Source: Burkholderiales bacterium (GTDB lineage Bacteria > Pseudomonadota > Gammaproteobacteria > Burkholderiales > Burkholderiaceae_C). From it: DNA of 64,000 bases. The notes below the pieces were generated by a model. It made no database searches and had not been told where the DNA came from. It saw nothing but the letters and a program-made list of their open reading frames with translations. The translations under genes and the position numbers were made by a program. The stretch spans positions 25,335 through 89,334 of the forward strand of contig JACPUE010000007.1 in the NCBI GenBank assembly GCA_016192425.1, read 5' to 3'. This document shows positions 1-8,401 of this stretch, piece after piece; the stretch's first letter is position 1; every line of letters starts with the position of its first letter.

Positions 1-855
1 CAGCGCAGCCACGGCGGCCTCAGTATGACTGGCAAGCTGGCCATCAATACGGCGGGCGCCTTCCATGCTGAGGTCGTCGCTGACGATGGCGCCGTCAAAC
101 CCCAGGCGCGTGCGCAGGATGTCTTGCAGCCACTTGCGCGAAAAGCCCGCAGGGCGGCCGTCCACCTTGGGGTAGACCACATGCGCGGGCATGACGGCGG
201 TGAGCGTGCCGCGCAGCCAGGCGTAGGGCGCGGCGTCGTCCTGCAGGATGGCCTTGAGGCTGCGCCGGTCCACGGGAATGTCGGTGTGCGAATCGGCACG
301 CACAAAACCATGCCCCGGAAAATGCTTGCCGCAGTGCGCCATGCCCGCCTGCAGCAGGCCATGCGCCAGGCTCTTGGCCAGCAGCGCGACGACGCGCGGG
401 TCGGCATGGAAGGCACGGTCGCCAATCACGCTGCTGCCACCCCAGTCGAGGTCCAGCACGGGCGTGAAGGAAAAGTCCACGCCGCAGGCACGCAGTTCGC
501 TGGCCAGCACATAGCCCGCCGCCGTGGCCGCATTGGTGGCCGCCATCGCGCCGCTGCCTGGGCAGCCCTTGCCGTCCTGCATCCACAGCGCGCCCAGGGC
601 ACGCATGGGCGGCAGCTGGGTAAAGCCGTCGGTGCGAAAGCGCTGCACGCGGCCGCCTTCGTGGTCCACACAGATGAGCAGGTCTTCGCGCACCGCCTTG
701 ATGGCGCTGGTGAGCTCCAGCAACTGCGCACGGCTGTGCCAGTTGCGTGTGAACAGGACCACGCCGCCCGTGAGCGGGTGGGCCAGGCGCCTGCGGTCGT
801 CGGCGCTGAGCGCGGTGCCCGCCACGTCAAGGATCAGGGGGGAGTGTTCAGTCAT
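1..855 (-). CDS. nagZ: Beta-N-acetylhexosaminidase NagZ (3' end cut by window edge)
   Basis: Glycoside hydrolase family 3 enzyme that removes N-acetylglucosamine from anhydro-muropeptides in the cytoplasm during peptidoglycan recycling. The reverse-strand frame opens at ATG 855 ([13 protein letters not shown]) and stays open to the window edge, giving 285 codons of an enzyme usually near 340-350 residues, so the C-terminus is missing. The NagZ signature KHFPGHG followed by DSH is present, as are [11 protein letters not shown] near the N-terminus and the SDDLSM loop carrying the nucleophile aspartate. The start codon overlaps the acpS stop by four bases (ATGA), so it is translated as the last visible gene of the long minus-strand operon. 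Family identity is secure; only the end is unseen. Confidence 0.95.
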   Translation of the reverse strand, partial: MTEHSPLILDVAGTALSADDRRRLAHPLTGGVVLFTRNWHSRAQLLELTSAIKAVREDLLICVDHEGGRVQRFRTDGFTQLPPMRALGALWMQDGKGCPGSGAMAATNAATAAGYVLASELRACGVDFSFTPVLDLDWGGSSVIGDRAFHADPRVVALLAKSLAHGLLQAGMAHCGKHFPGHGFVRADSHTDIPVDRRSLKAILQDDAAPYAWLRGTLTAVMPAHVVYPKVDGRPAGFSRKWLQDILRTRLGFDGAIVSDDLSMEGARRIDGQLASHTEAAVAAL

Positions 856-1310
856 GCGTTTTTTCCAGTCATTTTGCTATTTTTTTGATAGCTGCTTACG
901 CTTGTTTCATGGGCGCCAGATGCCAATTCGACCACACAAAAACTGGCAGCATAGTCGGATTCGTCGGTCACGCTCAGGTGCGCCCGCAGCGACCGGGCCT
1001 CGAACCACTGGCGCAAGTCCCCGTGCAGCACGATGACGGGCTGGCCGCTGGGCAGCGCGCCGACCTCGCAGTGGCGCCAGGTCATGGGCATGTGCATCCC
1101 CAGGCCTATGGCCTTGCTGAAGGCCTCCTTGGCGGAAAAGCGCGTGGCCAGGTAGCGCACGCCGCGCTCGCTCCAGCGCTGGCTGCGCTCGCGCCAGATG
1201 GCGAGTTCGGCATCGCTGAGCACCTTGTGCGCAAAGCGGTCGCCATGGCGCTCCAGGCTCGTACGGATGCGGCGCACGTCGCAGATGTCGGTGCCGATAC
1301 CGTAAATCAT
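852..1310 (-). CDS. acpS: Holo-[acyl-carrier-protein] synthase
   Basis: Transfers 4'-phosphopantetheine from CoA to the serine of acyl carrier protein. The N-terminus has the GTDICDV motif with the metal-binding Asp8, and [12 protein letters not shown] supplies the second acidic residue, Glu62. At 152 residues it is longer than the usual 125-130. The extra C-terminal tail (about residues 130-146, containing [12 protein letters not shown]) is encoded by a copy of the short dispersed palindromic repeat, so the enzyme core ends near residue 128. It lies between pdxJ and nagZ, matching the conserved pdxJ-acpS-nagZ order of Burkholderiales, and overlaps nagZ by four bases. The substrate ACP is encoded in the same block at 13.2 kb. 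Confidence 0.96.
   Translation of the reverse strand: MIYGIGTDICDVRRIRTSLERHGDRFAHKVLSDAELAIWRERSQRWSERGVRYLATRFSAKEAFSKAIGLGMHMPMTWRHCEVGALPSGQPVIVLHGDLRQWFEARSLRAHLSVTDESDYAASFCVVELASGAHETSVSSYQKNSKMTGKNA
872..922 (+). repeat. Short palindromic repeat, copy inside the acpS 3' end
   Basis: The copy begins with TTGCTATTTTTTTGATAGC, an inverted GCTAT/ATAGC head, and continues with a TACGCTTG...GGCGCC tail as in the other copies. It is read through on the opposite strand as the last codons of acpS. Confidence 0.75.
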
Positions 1311-1327
1311 GGTTTTGAATGAAATAT

Positions 1328-1376
1328 GCCTCTAGCACTTATGCAGCAAGCGCCAGTAGCTACAAAATCAGGAGCA
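1328..1376 (-). repeat. Short palindromic repeat between acpS and the pdxJ stop
   Basis: On the minus strand the copy reads GATTTTGTAGCTACTGGCGC followed by TTGCTGCATAAGTGC and AGAGGC, close to the copy at 15.3 kb. The pdxJ TGA stop lies at its edge, so the repeat starts at or within the end of that gene. Confidence 0.75.
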
Positions 1377-2129
1377 CACTGCATCGATGCAGGCTTGGTA
1401 GGCGCGCACGGTGTCGGCGTAGCCCAGCTCCAGCGCATCCGCAATGAGCGCGTGGCCGATGGACACTTCCAGCACACCGGGCACGCCGCGCAGAAAGTCC
1501 GTGAGGTTGTCGCGGTTGAGGTCGTGCCCCGCGTTCACACCGAGCCCGGCGTCCAGCGCGGCCTGGGCTGCGGCGCGGTAGGTCTGCAGCACTTCGGCCT
1601 GGCGCTCGGTGCCCCAGGCTGCGGCATAGGGTTCGGTGTAGAGCTCGATGCGGTCGGCCCCCACGGCACGGGCCTGGGCCATTTGCGAGGGCACCGGGTC
1701 CATGAACAGGCTCACGCGCACGCCCAGGTCGTGGCATTCGGCGATCAGGGGCGCCAGCCGGGCGGCGTCTTGCGGAAAACTCCAGCCGTGGTCGCTGGTG
1801 AACTGGTCTTCGCTGTCGGGCACAAAGGTGGCCTGCTGGGGGCGCACGCGGCGGATGAAGTCCATCAGGTTCTGCGACGGGTTGCCTTCGATGTTGTATT
1901 CGCGCTCGGGCCAGGCCTGCAGCAGTTCGGCCAGTTCGTGCACGTCGTGGGGCCGGATGTGGCGCGCATCAGGCCGGGGGTGCACGGTAATGCCCTGCGC
2001 GCCCGCCTGCAGGCACAGCAGCGCCGCGCGCGTGACGCTGGGAATGCCCAGGTGCCGCGTGTTGCGCACCAGCGCCACCTTGTTGACGTTGACCGACAGC
2101 GCGGTGCGAGGGTAGGGGGAAGAGGTCAT
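1368..2129 (-). CDS. pdxJ: Pyridoxine 5'-phosphate synthase
   Basis: Condenses 1-deoxy-D-xylulose 5-phosphate with 3-amino-2-oxopropyl phosphate to make pyridoxine 5'-phosphate, the last step of de novo vitamin B6 synthesis. The protein has 253 residues, the normal family length. The N-terminal [14 protein letters not shown] is the usual PdxJ beta-1 strand, and HPRPDARHI is the conserved phosphate and substrate loop. The frame is open further upstream, but ATG 2129 is chosen because it overlaps the recO stop by four bases and gives the family N-terminus. It sits in recO-pdxJ-acpS order. A short repeat abuts or supplies its stop codon. Confidence 0.96.
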   Translation of the reverse strand: MTSSPYPRTALSVNVNKVALVRNTRHLGIPSVTRAALLCLQAGAQGITVHPRPDARHIRPHDVHELAELLQAWPEREYNIEGNPSQNLMDFIRRVRPQQATFVPDSEDQFTSDHGWSFPQDAARLAPLIAECHDLGVRVSLFMDPVPSQMAQARAVGADRIELYTEPYAAAWGTERQAEVLQTYRAAAQAALDAGLGVNAGHDLNRDNLTDFLRGVPGVLEVSIGHALIADALELGYADTVRAYQACIDAVCS

Positions 2130-2887
2130 AGCGATTGCAGGTCCATCATGAACTGGCGCGTGCGCAGCACCGGGTGGCCGCAATGGTATTGCAACAGCCC
2201 GCGCAGTTGCGGTTTGAGTTCTCCGGCCACGGCGGCGCACTCGCGCAGCAGCGTGGTGAAAGGCTCGCCATCCTGCAGGGCAGCATGCAATTGCAGCCAC
2301 TGCGCACCCGACAGGCTGGCGCGTTCGGCCGCGGGCACGGCGCGCAGGCCTGCCTCGGCCACCAGGGCGTAGCGGCCCTGGGGCTCCAGCGGGGCCAGGG
2401 CCAGGGTCTGCACGTCCAGCGCGGGCAGCAGGCCCACCTCGCGCAGCAGCAGCAGTTCAAAGCTGCGCAACAAGGGTTCGAGCACTTCACCGTGCTCGGT
2501 GGCCAGCACGCGCACCACGGCGGCATAGTGGTCGAACAGCAGGCTGTGCGCGTCGTCGCGTGCCAGCAGGCGCATGAGCAGTTCGTTGAGGTACAGGCCC
2601 GACAGCAGCGCCTCGCCCGTGGGCATGGTGTGGCCGCCCACCCACTCCGCGCCTTTGAGGGTGTGGATCTCGGCAACGTCCGAGGCGCCCTGCGTCCAGC
2701 TCAGGTGCAAGGGCTGCAGGGGCAGCAGCACCGGGCGGAAGTTCGAGCTGGGCCTTTTGGCACCCTTGGCCACCAGCGCGGTGCGCCCGCGGTGGCGGGT
2801 GAACACCTCCAGGATCAGGCTCGATTCGCTCCAGTCGTAGCGGTGCAGCACGTAGGCCGGCTCGTGGGTGACACGTTGCTGGGGCAT
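2126..2887 (-). CDS. recO: DNA repair protein RecO
   Basis: RecO works with RecF and RecR to load RecA at gaps and anneals SSB-coated single strands. The 253-residue protein opens with an OB-fold segment ([20 protein letters not shown], then a basic [15 protein letters not shown] stretch) and continues into the helical C-terminal domain with [17 protein letters not shown]. The family zinc-finger cysteines are not evident, as in many proteobacterial RecO proteins. It is placed after era, as in many proteobacteria (rnc-era-recO), but a short and a long repeat separate the two genes, so translational coupling to era is broken. Confidence 0.95.
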   Translation of the reverse strand: MPQQRVTHEPAYVLHRYDWSESSLILEVFTRHRGRTALVAKGAKRPSSNFRPVLLPLQPLHLSWTQGASDVAEIHTLKGAEWVGGHTMPTGEALLSGLYLNELLMRLLARDDAHSLLFDHYAAVVRVLATEHGEVLEPLLRSFELLLLREVGLLPALDVQTLALAPLEPQGRYALVAEAGLRAVPAAERASLSGAQWLQLHAALQDGEPFTTLLRECAAVAGELKPQLRGLLQYHCGHPVLRTRQFMMDLQSL

Positions 2888-2939
2888 GAAAATACTATCA
2901 AATCTGCCGCAATAGCACCCTATAAATAGGCGCTGGAGC
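2888..2939 (+). repeat. Short palindromic repeat (degenerate) upstream of recO
   Basis: The copy contains a diverged ACTATCAAAT head and ends with AGGCGCTGGAGCC, the tail shared by the family. It sits between the recO start codon and the long GC-rich repeat. Confidence 0.55.
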
Positions 2940-2949
2940 CCGCCCCAAA

Positions 2950-3058
2950 CCAGCGCTCCCGCGCAAGGGCCGCCCCGCCGCGCCGGGAGCGTCCCCCTGC
3001 CCGCAGCGCGCAGCGATGCGAGAGCGGGGGGAAGGCGCGAAGCGCCACAGGGGGGTGC
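2950..3058 (-). repeat. Long GC-rich multi-hairpin repeat, copy 1 (3' of era)
   Basis: About 110 bases built from nested inverted repeats: CGCTCCCG paired with CGGGAGCG, CCCCCTG paired with a CAGGGGGG block, and a small GGCGC/GCGCC hairpin. It matches copies at 27760-27880 and 39542-39651 nearly base for base over long stretches. It begins four bases after the era stop codon in the direction of transcription. It could act as a terminator or 3' stabiliser; that is inference. Confidence 0.8.
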
Positions 3059-3061
3059 CCC

Positions 3062-4102
3062 TCACTCATACCCGAACGAGCGCACGCGCGCCTCGTCATC
3101 GGCCCAGCCCGAGCGCACCTTGACCCACAGCTCCAGGAAGACCTTGGCGTCCAGGAGTTTTTCCAGTTCCTGGCGCGCCTCGGTACCGATGCGCTTGAGG
3201 CGCTCGCCCTTGTCGCCAATCACCATGGCCTTGTGGCTGTCGCGCTCCACCACCAGGGTGGCGGCAATGCGCACCAGGCGCTTGTGCTGCTTGCTCTTTT
3301 CTTCCTCGAATTTGTCGATGACGACGGTGGAGGTATAGGGCAGCTCGTCGCCCGTGAAGCGAAAGAGCTTTTCGCGCACGGTTTCAGAAGCCAAGAATTT
3401 TTCGCTGCGGTCGGTCAGTTCGTCCTCGGCATACCACCAGGCTTGCTCGGGCAGGTACTTCTCGCAAATAGCGTAGAGCCGCTCGATGTCGCCGCGGCTC
3501 TTGGCCGACATGGGCACGAACTCGGCGAAGGGGTGGCGCTCCTGCATGTCGCGCAGCCAGGGGGCGATTTCGGCCCGGCGGTGCACGGTGTCGAGCTTGT
3601 TGGCAATGAGCAGCGTGGGAATGCCCGGCTTGAAGAGCGACAGCACCTTGGCATCCTGCAGCGTGAAGTTGCCCGCCTCCACCACGAAGAGGATCAGGTC
3701 CACATCGCTGATGGCACCCATGACCGTCTTGTTGAGTGACTTGTTCAGCGCTGTGCTGTGCTTGGTCTGGAAACCGGGCGTATCGACAAACACGAACTGG
3801 CTGGCGCCCACAGAGCGGATGCCGGTGATGCGGTGGCGCGTGGTCTGGGCCTTGCGCGAGGTGATGCTGATCTTCTGCCCCACCAGCGCGTTGAGCAGCG
3901 TGGACTTGCCCACATTGGGCTTGCCCACGATGGCAATCAGGCCGCAGCGCTGCGCCGCGCCACCCGGCGCATCGGCCGCAGGTGCCACGGCGGCCTGCCC
4001 CCCAGGCCTTGCGGCGGCGAGCATTGCATCCAGATCATCAGCGGTCTGAGCGACCGTCTGCTGGGCGTCGGTAGCTACATTTTTTGTAGCATCTTGGTTC
4101 AT
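3062..4102 (-). CDS. era: GTPase Era
   Basis: Essential GTPase that binds the 3' end of 16S rRNA and assists 30S maturation. The GTPase motifs are all present: GKPNVGKST (residues about 60-68), DTPGFQ, NKLD and a MSAKSR G5 loop. A C-terminal KH domain carries [13 protein letters not shown]. The protein has 346 residues against about 300 in E. coli; the difference is an Ala/Gln-rich N-terminal extension of about 52 residues. ATG 4102 overlaps the rnc stop by four bases and is preferred over the longer open frame. The start of the extension is encoded by an inverted repeat (GCTAC/GTAGC around a T-run) resembling the head of the short repeat family. Confidence 0.96.
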   Translation of the reverse strand: MNQDATKNVATDAQQTVAQTADDLDAMLAAARPGGQAAVAPAADAPGGAAQRCGLIAIVGKPNVGKSTLLNALVGQKISITSRKAQTTRHRITGIRSVGASQFVFVDTPGFQTKHSTALNKSLNKTVMGAISDVDLILFVVEAGNFTLQDAKVLSLFKPGIPTLLIANKLDTVHRRAEIAPWLRDMQERHPFAEFVPMSAKSRGDIERLYAICEKYLPEQAWWYAEDELTDRSEKFLASETVREKLFRFTGDELPYTSTVVIDKFEEEKSKQHKRLVRIAATLVVERDSHKAMVIGDKGERLKRIGTEARQELEKLLDAKVFLELWVKVRSGWADDEARVRSFGYE

Positions 4103-4785
4103 GGTCTTGGTGCTTTCAATGTGGCCAACATGGCCGCTGCGGCAGACTGCTCTGCCGCCCTGCGCGAGGCGCCCGAGCCGCGCTGCGCCAGCGCCAGCTC
4201 GGCAATGGCGCATTCGACCTCAAAGGTCTGCCGGTGGGCTACGCCCACGGTGCCCACCACGCGGTACTGGGGCAACTGCATTTTGCGACCCTGAAGCCAC
4301 TCCTGCAATGCCGTTTTGGCATCCTTGGCGGCGGCTTGCATCTGCGGGTTGATTTCCACCGGCTCGAACAGGCGCAGCACCAGCGCCTCGGCTGCGGCAA
4401 AGCCTGCATCCAGGTACACGGCGCCAATCACCGCCTCCAGCGCATCGGCCAGGATGGAAGGGCGCTGGTGCCCGCCGGAGCGGGCCTCGCCCTCGCCCAG
4501 GCGCAGCACCTGGTCCAGCCGCAGGCCCTTGGCCAACTGGTGCAGCGTGCCTTCCTTGACCAGGTTGGCACGTACGCGCGAGAGATCGCCTTCGCTTTGC
4601 GCCTGCAGGCGGCGGTACAGCAGCGTGGAAACCGCCAGGTTGAGCACCGAGTCGCCCAGGAACTCCAGCCGCTCGTTGTGCTCGGCGCTGAAGCTGCGGT
4701 GCGTGACGGCCCGCTGCAGCAGGGATAGGTCGGAAAACTGGTGCTGCAGCCGGGACTGCAGCGATGCTAGCGCAGGAGGGGACAC
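4099..4785 (-). CDS. rnc: Ribonuclease III
   Basis: Cleaves double-stranded RNA, including precursor rRNA. The signature [12 protein letters not shown] lies at residues 37-48, the second catalytic pair at about Asp114 and Glu117 ([14 protein letters not shown]), and a double-stranded-RNA-binding domain follows from about residue 155. Length is 228 residues, as usual. The start is GTG at 4785, directly after the TAG of the preceding DUF4845 gene with no spacer, which suggests translation by reinitiation. The lepB-DUF4845-rnc-era order is typical of betaproteobacteria. Confidence 0.96.
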   Translation of the reverse strand: MSPPALASLQSRLQHQFSDLSLLQRAVTHRSFSAEHNERLEFLGDSVLNLAVSTLLYRRLQAQSEGDLSRVRANLVKEGTLHQLAKGLRLDQVLRLGEGEARSGGHQRPSILADALEAVIGAVYLDAGFAAAEALVLRLFEPVEINPQMQAAAKDAKTALQEWLQGRKMQLPQYRVVGTVGVAHRQTFEVECAIAELALAQRGSGASRRAAEQSAAAAMLATLKAPRP

Positions 4786-5151
4786 CTAGTTGACCGATTT
4801 TTCAAAGCGGTAGACCAAATAGGCCGGCCCTGCCAAGGCGATTTCACGCGAATACTTGAAGGACACGACGACTTTGTCGCCGCGCTTGGTCACTTCCAGA
4901 TCCTTGCCGGAAATGGAGTTGATGGTATCGATGGCAGCAGCGCGATCAAATGCGGCACGCACCTCTGGCACGGTAGAACTCTCACGCGCCGCCTTGGTGG
5001 CCGCTTTTGTGATGGCCTGGTATTCCAGAAAAATCGGTACCGACTGCCCGCCAATGGCAAAAGCCGCCACGGCCAGCAGGCCGATGAAGACCACCCCGAT
5101 GAACGACAGCCCCCGCTGGCGTGCGCGGCTGGTGGTACGTTGTGCTTGCAT
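4786..5151 (-). CDS. DUF4845 family membrane-anchored protein
   Basis: A 121-residue protein with a basic N-terminus and one hydrophobic segment (GLSFIGVVFIGLLAVAAFAI, about residues 14-33), followed by a small periplasmic or pseudopilin-like domain. Conserved genes of this type between lepB and rnc are annotated DUF4845, and the position here matches. No biochemical function is known to me. The N-terminal RQRGLSFIGVVFIGLL stretch recalls type IV pilin-like segments, but no prepilin cleavage site with Glu5 is present. It is joined to rnc without a gap. Confidence 0.85.
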   Translation of the reverse strand: MQAQRTTSRARQRGLSFIGVVFIGLLAVAAFAIGGQSVPIFLEYQAITKAATKAARESSTVPEVRAAFDRAAAIDTINSISGKDLEVTKRGDKVVVSFKYSREIALAGPAYLVYRFEKSVN

Positions 5152-5193
5152 GTGTCACCCCCTCTTTGGAACAGGGCCGCTGCAGTGCGGCCG

Positions 5194-6168
5194 TCAGTTG
5201 AACGAACCGATGCGCTTGAGGTTGCCGAAATTCATCCAGACAAAAAAAGCCTTGCCCACGATGTTGCCCTCCGGGACAAATCCCCAATAGCGCGAATCGA
5301 GCGAATTATCGCGGTTGTCGCCCATCATGAAATAGTGGCCCTCGGGCACTTTGCAGACCACCCCTTCGACACTGTAGCGGCATTGGTCGCGGTGGTCGAA
5401 CTTGCTCACCCCTTGCACAAAGGCAGGCACTTCAGGGTTGTTGATGGCCTGGTGGCGGTGCTCGCCCAACTGCTCCTCAAACTGCTTGAAGTAGCGCAGG
5501 CTGCTGTCTTCCAGGTAATCGGGCAGATCCTGCGTGGGCACGGGCTGCCCATTGACCGTCAGGCGCTTGTTCAGGTAAGCCACCTCGTCCCCAGGCACGC
5601 CCACCACGCGCTTGATGTAATCCAGGCTGGGCTGCGGGGGGTAGCGGAACACCACCACGTCGCCCCGCTGCGGAGCTTTGCCCTCGGTAACCTTGGTGTG
5701 GATGACGGGCAGGCGCACGCCGTAGGTGAACTTGTTCACCAGGATCAGGTCGCCCACCAGCAGCGTGGGAATCATGGAGCCCGAAGGGATCTTGAACGGC
5801 TCGAACAGGAACGAGCGCAGCAGGAACACCGCAGCGATCACCGGAAACAGCCCGGCCGTCCAGTCCAGCCACCAGGGCTGCATGAGCAGGCGCTCTTTGG
5901 ATTCGCGCACATCGATGTCCACCTGGGCGATGCCCATGCGATCGAGCTCTGCACGGCGCTGGGCAGCGGCGTCCTCGATGGCCTGGGCCGCACGCTTGCG
6001 CCGGGGCAGAAAGTAAAAGCGCTCGGCCAGCCAATAGGCGCCGGTCACTACCGTGGCCAGAAACAGCAGCAGGGCGAAGTTGCCCTCGATGGCCCCAAAG
6101 TACCAGGCACCGATGTAGCCCGCAAACGCCGCCAGCACCAGCGACGTGAAGATCTGTACGGCCTGCAT
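5194..6168 (-). CDS. lepB: Signal peptidase I
   Basis: Inner-membrane serine protease that removes signal peptides from exported proteins. The 324-residue protein has membrane segments at about residues 5-25, 32-50 and 105-121. The catalytic Ser131 is in PSGSMIPTLLVGD and the general-base Lys186 in DYIKRVVG. The box MGDNRDNSLDSRYWG near the C-terminus is the family signature. ATG 6168 shares one base with the lepA stop (TGATG), so the two are translationally coupled. The longer open frame upstream is not used because it has no lepB-like sequence. Confidence 0.96.
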   Translation of the reverse strand: MQAVQIFTSLVLAAFAGYIGAWYFGAIEGNFALLLFLATVVTGAYWLAERFYFLPRRKRAAQAIEDAAAQRRAELDRMGIAQVDIDVRESKERLLMQPWWLDWTAGLFPVIAAVFLLRSFLFEPFKIPSGSMIPTLLVGDLILVNKFTYGVRLPVIHTKVTEGKAPQRGDVVVFRYPPQPSLDYIKRVVGVPGDEVAYLNKRLTVNGQPVPTQDLPDYLEDSSLRYFKQFEEQLGEHRHQAINNPEVPAFVQGVSKFDHRDQCRYSVEGVVCKVPEGHYFMMGDNRDNSLDSRYWGFVPEGNIVGKAFFVWMNFGNLKRIGSFN

Positions 6169-7976
6169 CAGTCTTCCACCTGCAAAATGGCCAGGAAAGC
6201 CTCCTGGGGCACTTCGACCGAACCGATCTGTTTCATGCGTTTCTTGCCTGCCTTTTGTTTTTCGAGGAGCTTGCGCTTGCGGGTGATGTCGCCGCCGTAG
6301 CATTTTGCCAGCACGTTCTTGCGCATGGCCTTGACGGTTTCGCGCGCGATGATGTTGGCGCCGATCGCCGCCTGGATGGCCACGTCGAACATCTGGCGCG
6401 AGATGATCTCGCGCATCTTGGCCGCCACGGCCCGCCCACGGTACTGTGCCTGCGTGCGGTGCACGATGATGGACAGGGCGTCCACCTTGTCGCCATTGAG
6501 CAGGATGTCCACCTTCACCACGTCCGAGGGGCGGTATTCCTTGAACTCATAGTCCATGGACGCATACCCGCGCGACACGGACTTGAGCTTGTCGAAGAAG
6601 TCCAGCACGATCTCGCCCAGCGGCAGTTCGTAGGTCAGCATGACCTGGCGGCCGTGGTATTGCATGTTCATCTGCACGCCACGCTTCTGGTTTGCCAGGG
6701 TCATGACCGGGCCCACATAGTCCTGCGGCATGTACAGGTGCACCGTGACGATGGGCTCGCGGATCTCCTGGATCTTGCCCTGGTCGGGCATCTTGGACGG
6801 GTTCTCGACCATGAGCAGTTCGCCATCGCCCTTGAGCACCTGGTACACCACGCTGGGGGCGGTGGTGATGAGGTCCTGGTCGAACTCACGCTCCAGGCGC
6901 TCCTGCACGATTTCCATGTGCAGCAAGCCCAGAAAGCCGCAGCGGAAGCCAAAACCCAGCGCCTGCGAGACCTCGGGCTCGAAGTGCAGCGAAGCATCGT
7001 TGAGCTGGAGCTTTTCCAGCGCGTCGCGCAGCGCGTCATACTGGTTGGCTTCGGTGGGGTACAGGCCGGCAAACACCTGCGGCTGGATCTCCTTGAAGCC
7101 CGGCAGTGCCTCGGTGGCCGGGCCGGCATTGTTCGGCAGTTTCTTCTCGATGGTGACGGTATCGCCCACCTTGGCGGCCTTGAGCTCCTTGATGCCGGCA
7201 ATGATGTAGCCCACCTCACCCGCCTTGAGGCAATCACGCGGCGCATTGGCGGGTGTGAACACCCCCAGCTGCCCCGCTTCGTAGGCCGCCCCCGTGGCCA
7301 TGAGCTTGATGCGCTCACCCTTGTGCAGGCAGCCATCGACCACGCGCACCAGCATGACCACGCCCACATAGCTGTCGAACCAGCTGTCGATGATCATCGC
7401 GCGCAAAGGGCCGTCTGCATCGCCTTGGGGAGCGGGAATCTTGGCCACAATGGCTTCGAGGATCTCATCCACCCCCATGCCCGTCTTGGCCGAGCAGGGA
7501 ATGGCATCGCTGGCATCAATGCCGATGACATCCTCTACCTCGGCCTTGGCGTTCTCAGGGTCGGCCTGCGGCAGATCCATCTTGTTGAGCACCGGCAGCA
7601 CCTCGACACCCAGGTCCAGCGCGGTATAGCAGTTGGCCACCGTCTGCGCTTCGACCCCCTGGGACGCATCGACGACCAGCAAAGCCCCCTCGCACGCCGA
7701 CAGCGAGCGGCTCACTTCATACGAGAAGTCCACATGGCCGGGGGTATCGATGAGGTTGAGGTTGTACACCTGGCCATCGCGCGCCTTGTACTGCAGCGCA
7801 GCCGTCTGCGCCTTGATGGTGATGCCGCGCTCCTTCTCGATGTCCATCGAGTCGAGCACCTGCGCCTCCATCTCCCGTTCTGCCAGGCCACCACAGCGCT
7901 GGATCAGGCGGTCGGCCAGCGTGGACTTGCCATGGTCGATGTGCGCAATGATGGAGAAATTTCGGATCTGTTTCAT
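6168..7976 (-). CDS. lepA: Elongation factor 4 (LepA)
   Basis: Ribosome-dependent GTPase of the EF-G family, proposed to act on stalled or misassembled ribosomes. At 602 residues it is full length. The GTP motifs AHIDHGKST (residues 11-19), DTPGHVDF and NKMDLP are present, with the EF4-specific C-terminal domain ending in a basic [18 protein letters not shown] stretch. ATG 7976 is chosen; one further upstream codon is only a TTG. The gene follows a 425-base untranslated region and heads the lepA-lepB-DUF4845-rnc-era segment, so this is a likely site of independent transcription. Confidence 0.97.
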   Translation of the reverse strand: MKQIRNFSIIAHIDHGKSTLADRLIQRCGGLAEREMEAQVLDSMDIEKERGITIKAQTAALQYKARDGQVYNLNLIDTPGHVDFSYEVSRSLSACEGALLVVDASQGVEAQTVANCYTALDLGVEVLPVLNKMDLPQADPENAKAEVEDVIGIDASDAIPCSAKTGMGVDEILEAIVAKIPAPQGDADGPLRAMIIDSWFDSYVGVVMLVRVVDGCLHKGERIKLMATGAAYEAGQLGVFTPANAPRDCLKAGEVGYIIAGIKELKAAKVGDTVTIEKKLPNNAGPATEALPGFKEIQPQVFAGLYPTEANQYDALRDALEKLQLNDASLHFEPEVSQALGFGFRCGFLGLLHMEIVQERLEREFDQDLITTAPSVVYQVLKGDGELLMVENPSKMPDQGKIQEIREPIVTVHLYMPQDYVGPVMTLANQKRGVQMNMQYHGRQVMLTYELPLGEIVLDFFDKLKSVSRGYASMDYEFKEYRPSDVVKVDILLNGDKVDALSIIVHRTQAQYRGRAVAAKMREIISRQMFDVAIQAAIGANIIARETVKAMRKNVLAKCYGGDITRKRKLLEKQKAGKKRMKQIGSVEVPQEAFLAILQVED

Positions 7977-8023
7977 CAACGGGAATCGCGTTCAAAAAGG
8001 TGCCCGGCCCCAAGCCAGGCAAG

Positions 8024-8054
8024 AAAAAAGGGCGCGTCTACGGATGACGCGCCC
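8024..8054 (-). terminator. Intrinsic terminator hairpin upstream of lepA
   Basis: On the minus strand GGGCGCGTC, a seven-base loop and GACGCGCCC form a perfect nine-pair stem followed by six T residues. It could end transcription of the fab-rpoE-protease unit, or terminate a short leader RNA made from the TACAAT hexamer just upstream. Confidence 0.85.
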
Positions 8055-8089
8055 TGAACCAACGATCTGTGGCAACTGCGATGGTTGGA
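8024..8089 (-). ncRNA. Candidate small RNA or attenuator leader before lepA
   Basis: A TACAAT -10-like hexamer at 8100-8095 (minus strand) is followed about 40 bases later by the terminator, predicting an RNA of roughly 65 nt. Upstream of the terminator stem the sequence CCAACCATC can pair with GATCGTTGG, leaving one mismatch, so the whole transcript could fold into two hairpins. No clear -35 box is present. Existence of the transcript is inference. Confidence 0.35.
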
Positions 8090-8169
8090 GCTTCATTGTA
8101 GGCAAAAAGCCCCGTAGAAAATGACGAATTCGCAGCCTGCCCGAGGCGTTGCAGAGCGGCAACAAGGGT

Positions 8170-8189
8170 TTATTCACATCTTATACACA
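8170..8189 (+). promoter_or_regulatory. Pair of DnaA-box-like nonamers
   Basis: TTATTCACA (8170-8178) and TTATACACA (8181-8189) lie two bases apart in the same orientation. Each differs by one base from the consensus TTATCCACA. No oriC genes are nearby. Confidence 0.4.
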
Positions 8190-8401
8190 CCGCTTGCTCG
8201 CAACTTTGGGACATCCTGTGACTGTCCTGTGGAGCACCTGTGCAATATCGATATGCATTCCAAATAGCAAAATTTGGAGGCCCTGATATGCCAATTGACT
8301 GCCAATGGCGCCGCGCATTCTAACAAATGGCATGTTGACGCCCCCAGGGCCTTCCCGCAGGGACAGCCCCATGGCGCACCTGGCCATGGGGTTATTGCGC
8401 A

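Larger units (their letters stand above)
7977..8401. other. 425-base noncoding region between the DegQ-type protease gene and lepA
   Basis: No convincing gene is seen here; a 61-codon minus-strand frame has no family resemblance. From lepA outward it holds a perfect terminator hairpin (8024-8054), a TACAAT -10-like hexamer on the minus strand (8095-8100), two DnaA-box-like nonamers (8170-8189) and an AT-richer stretch at about 8230-8330. It separates the envelope-stress unit from the lepA unit. Confidence 0.7.

Noticed and set aside
7992..8177. 61-codon minus-strand frame between the protease gene and lepA
   Set aside because: No Shine-Dalgarno sequence, no family resemblance, and it overlaps the terminator hairpin and the putative -10 hexamer.
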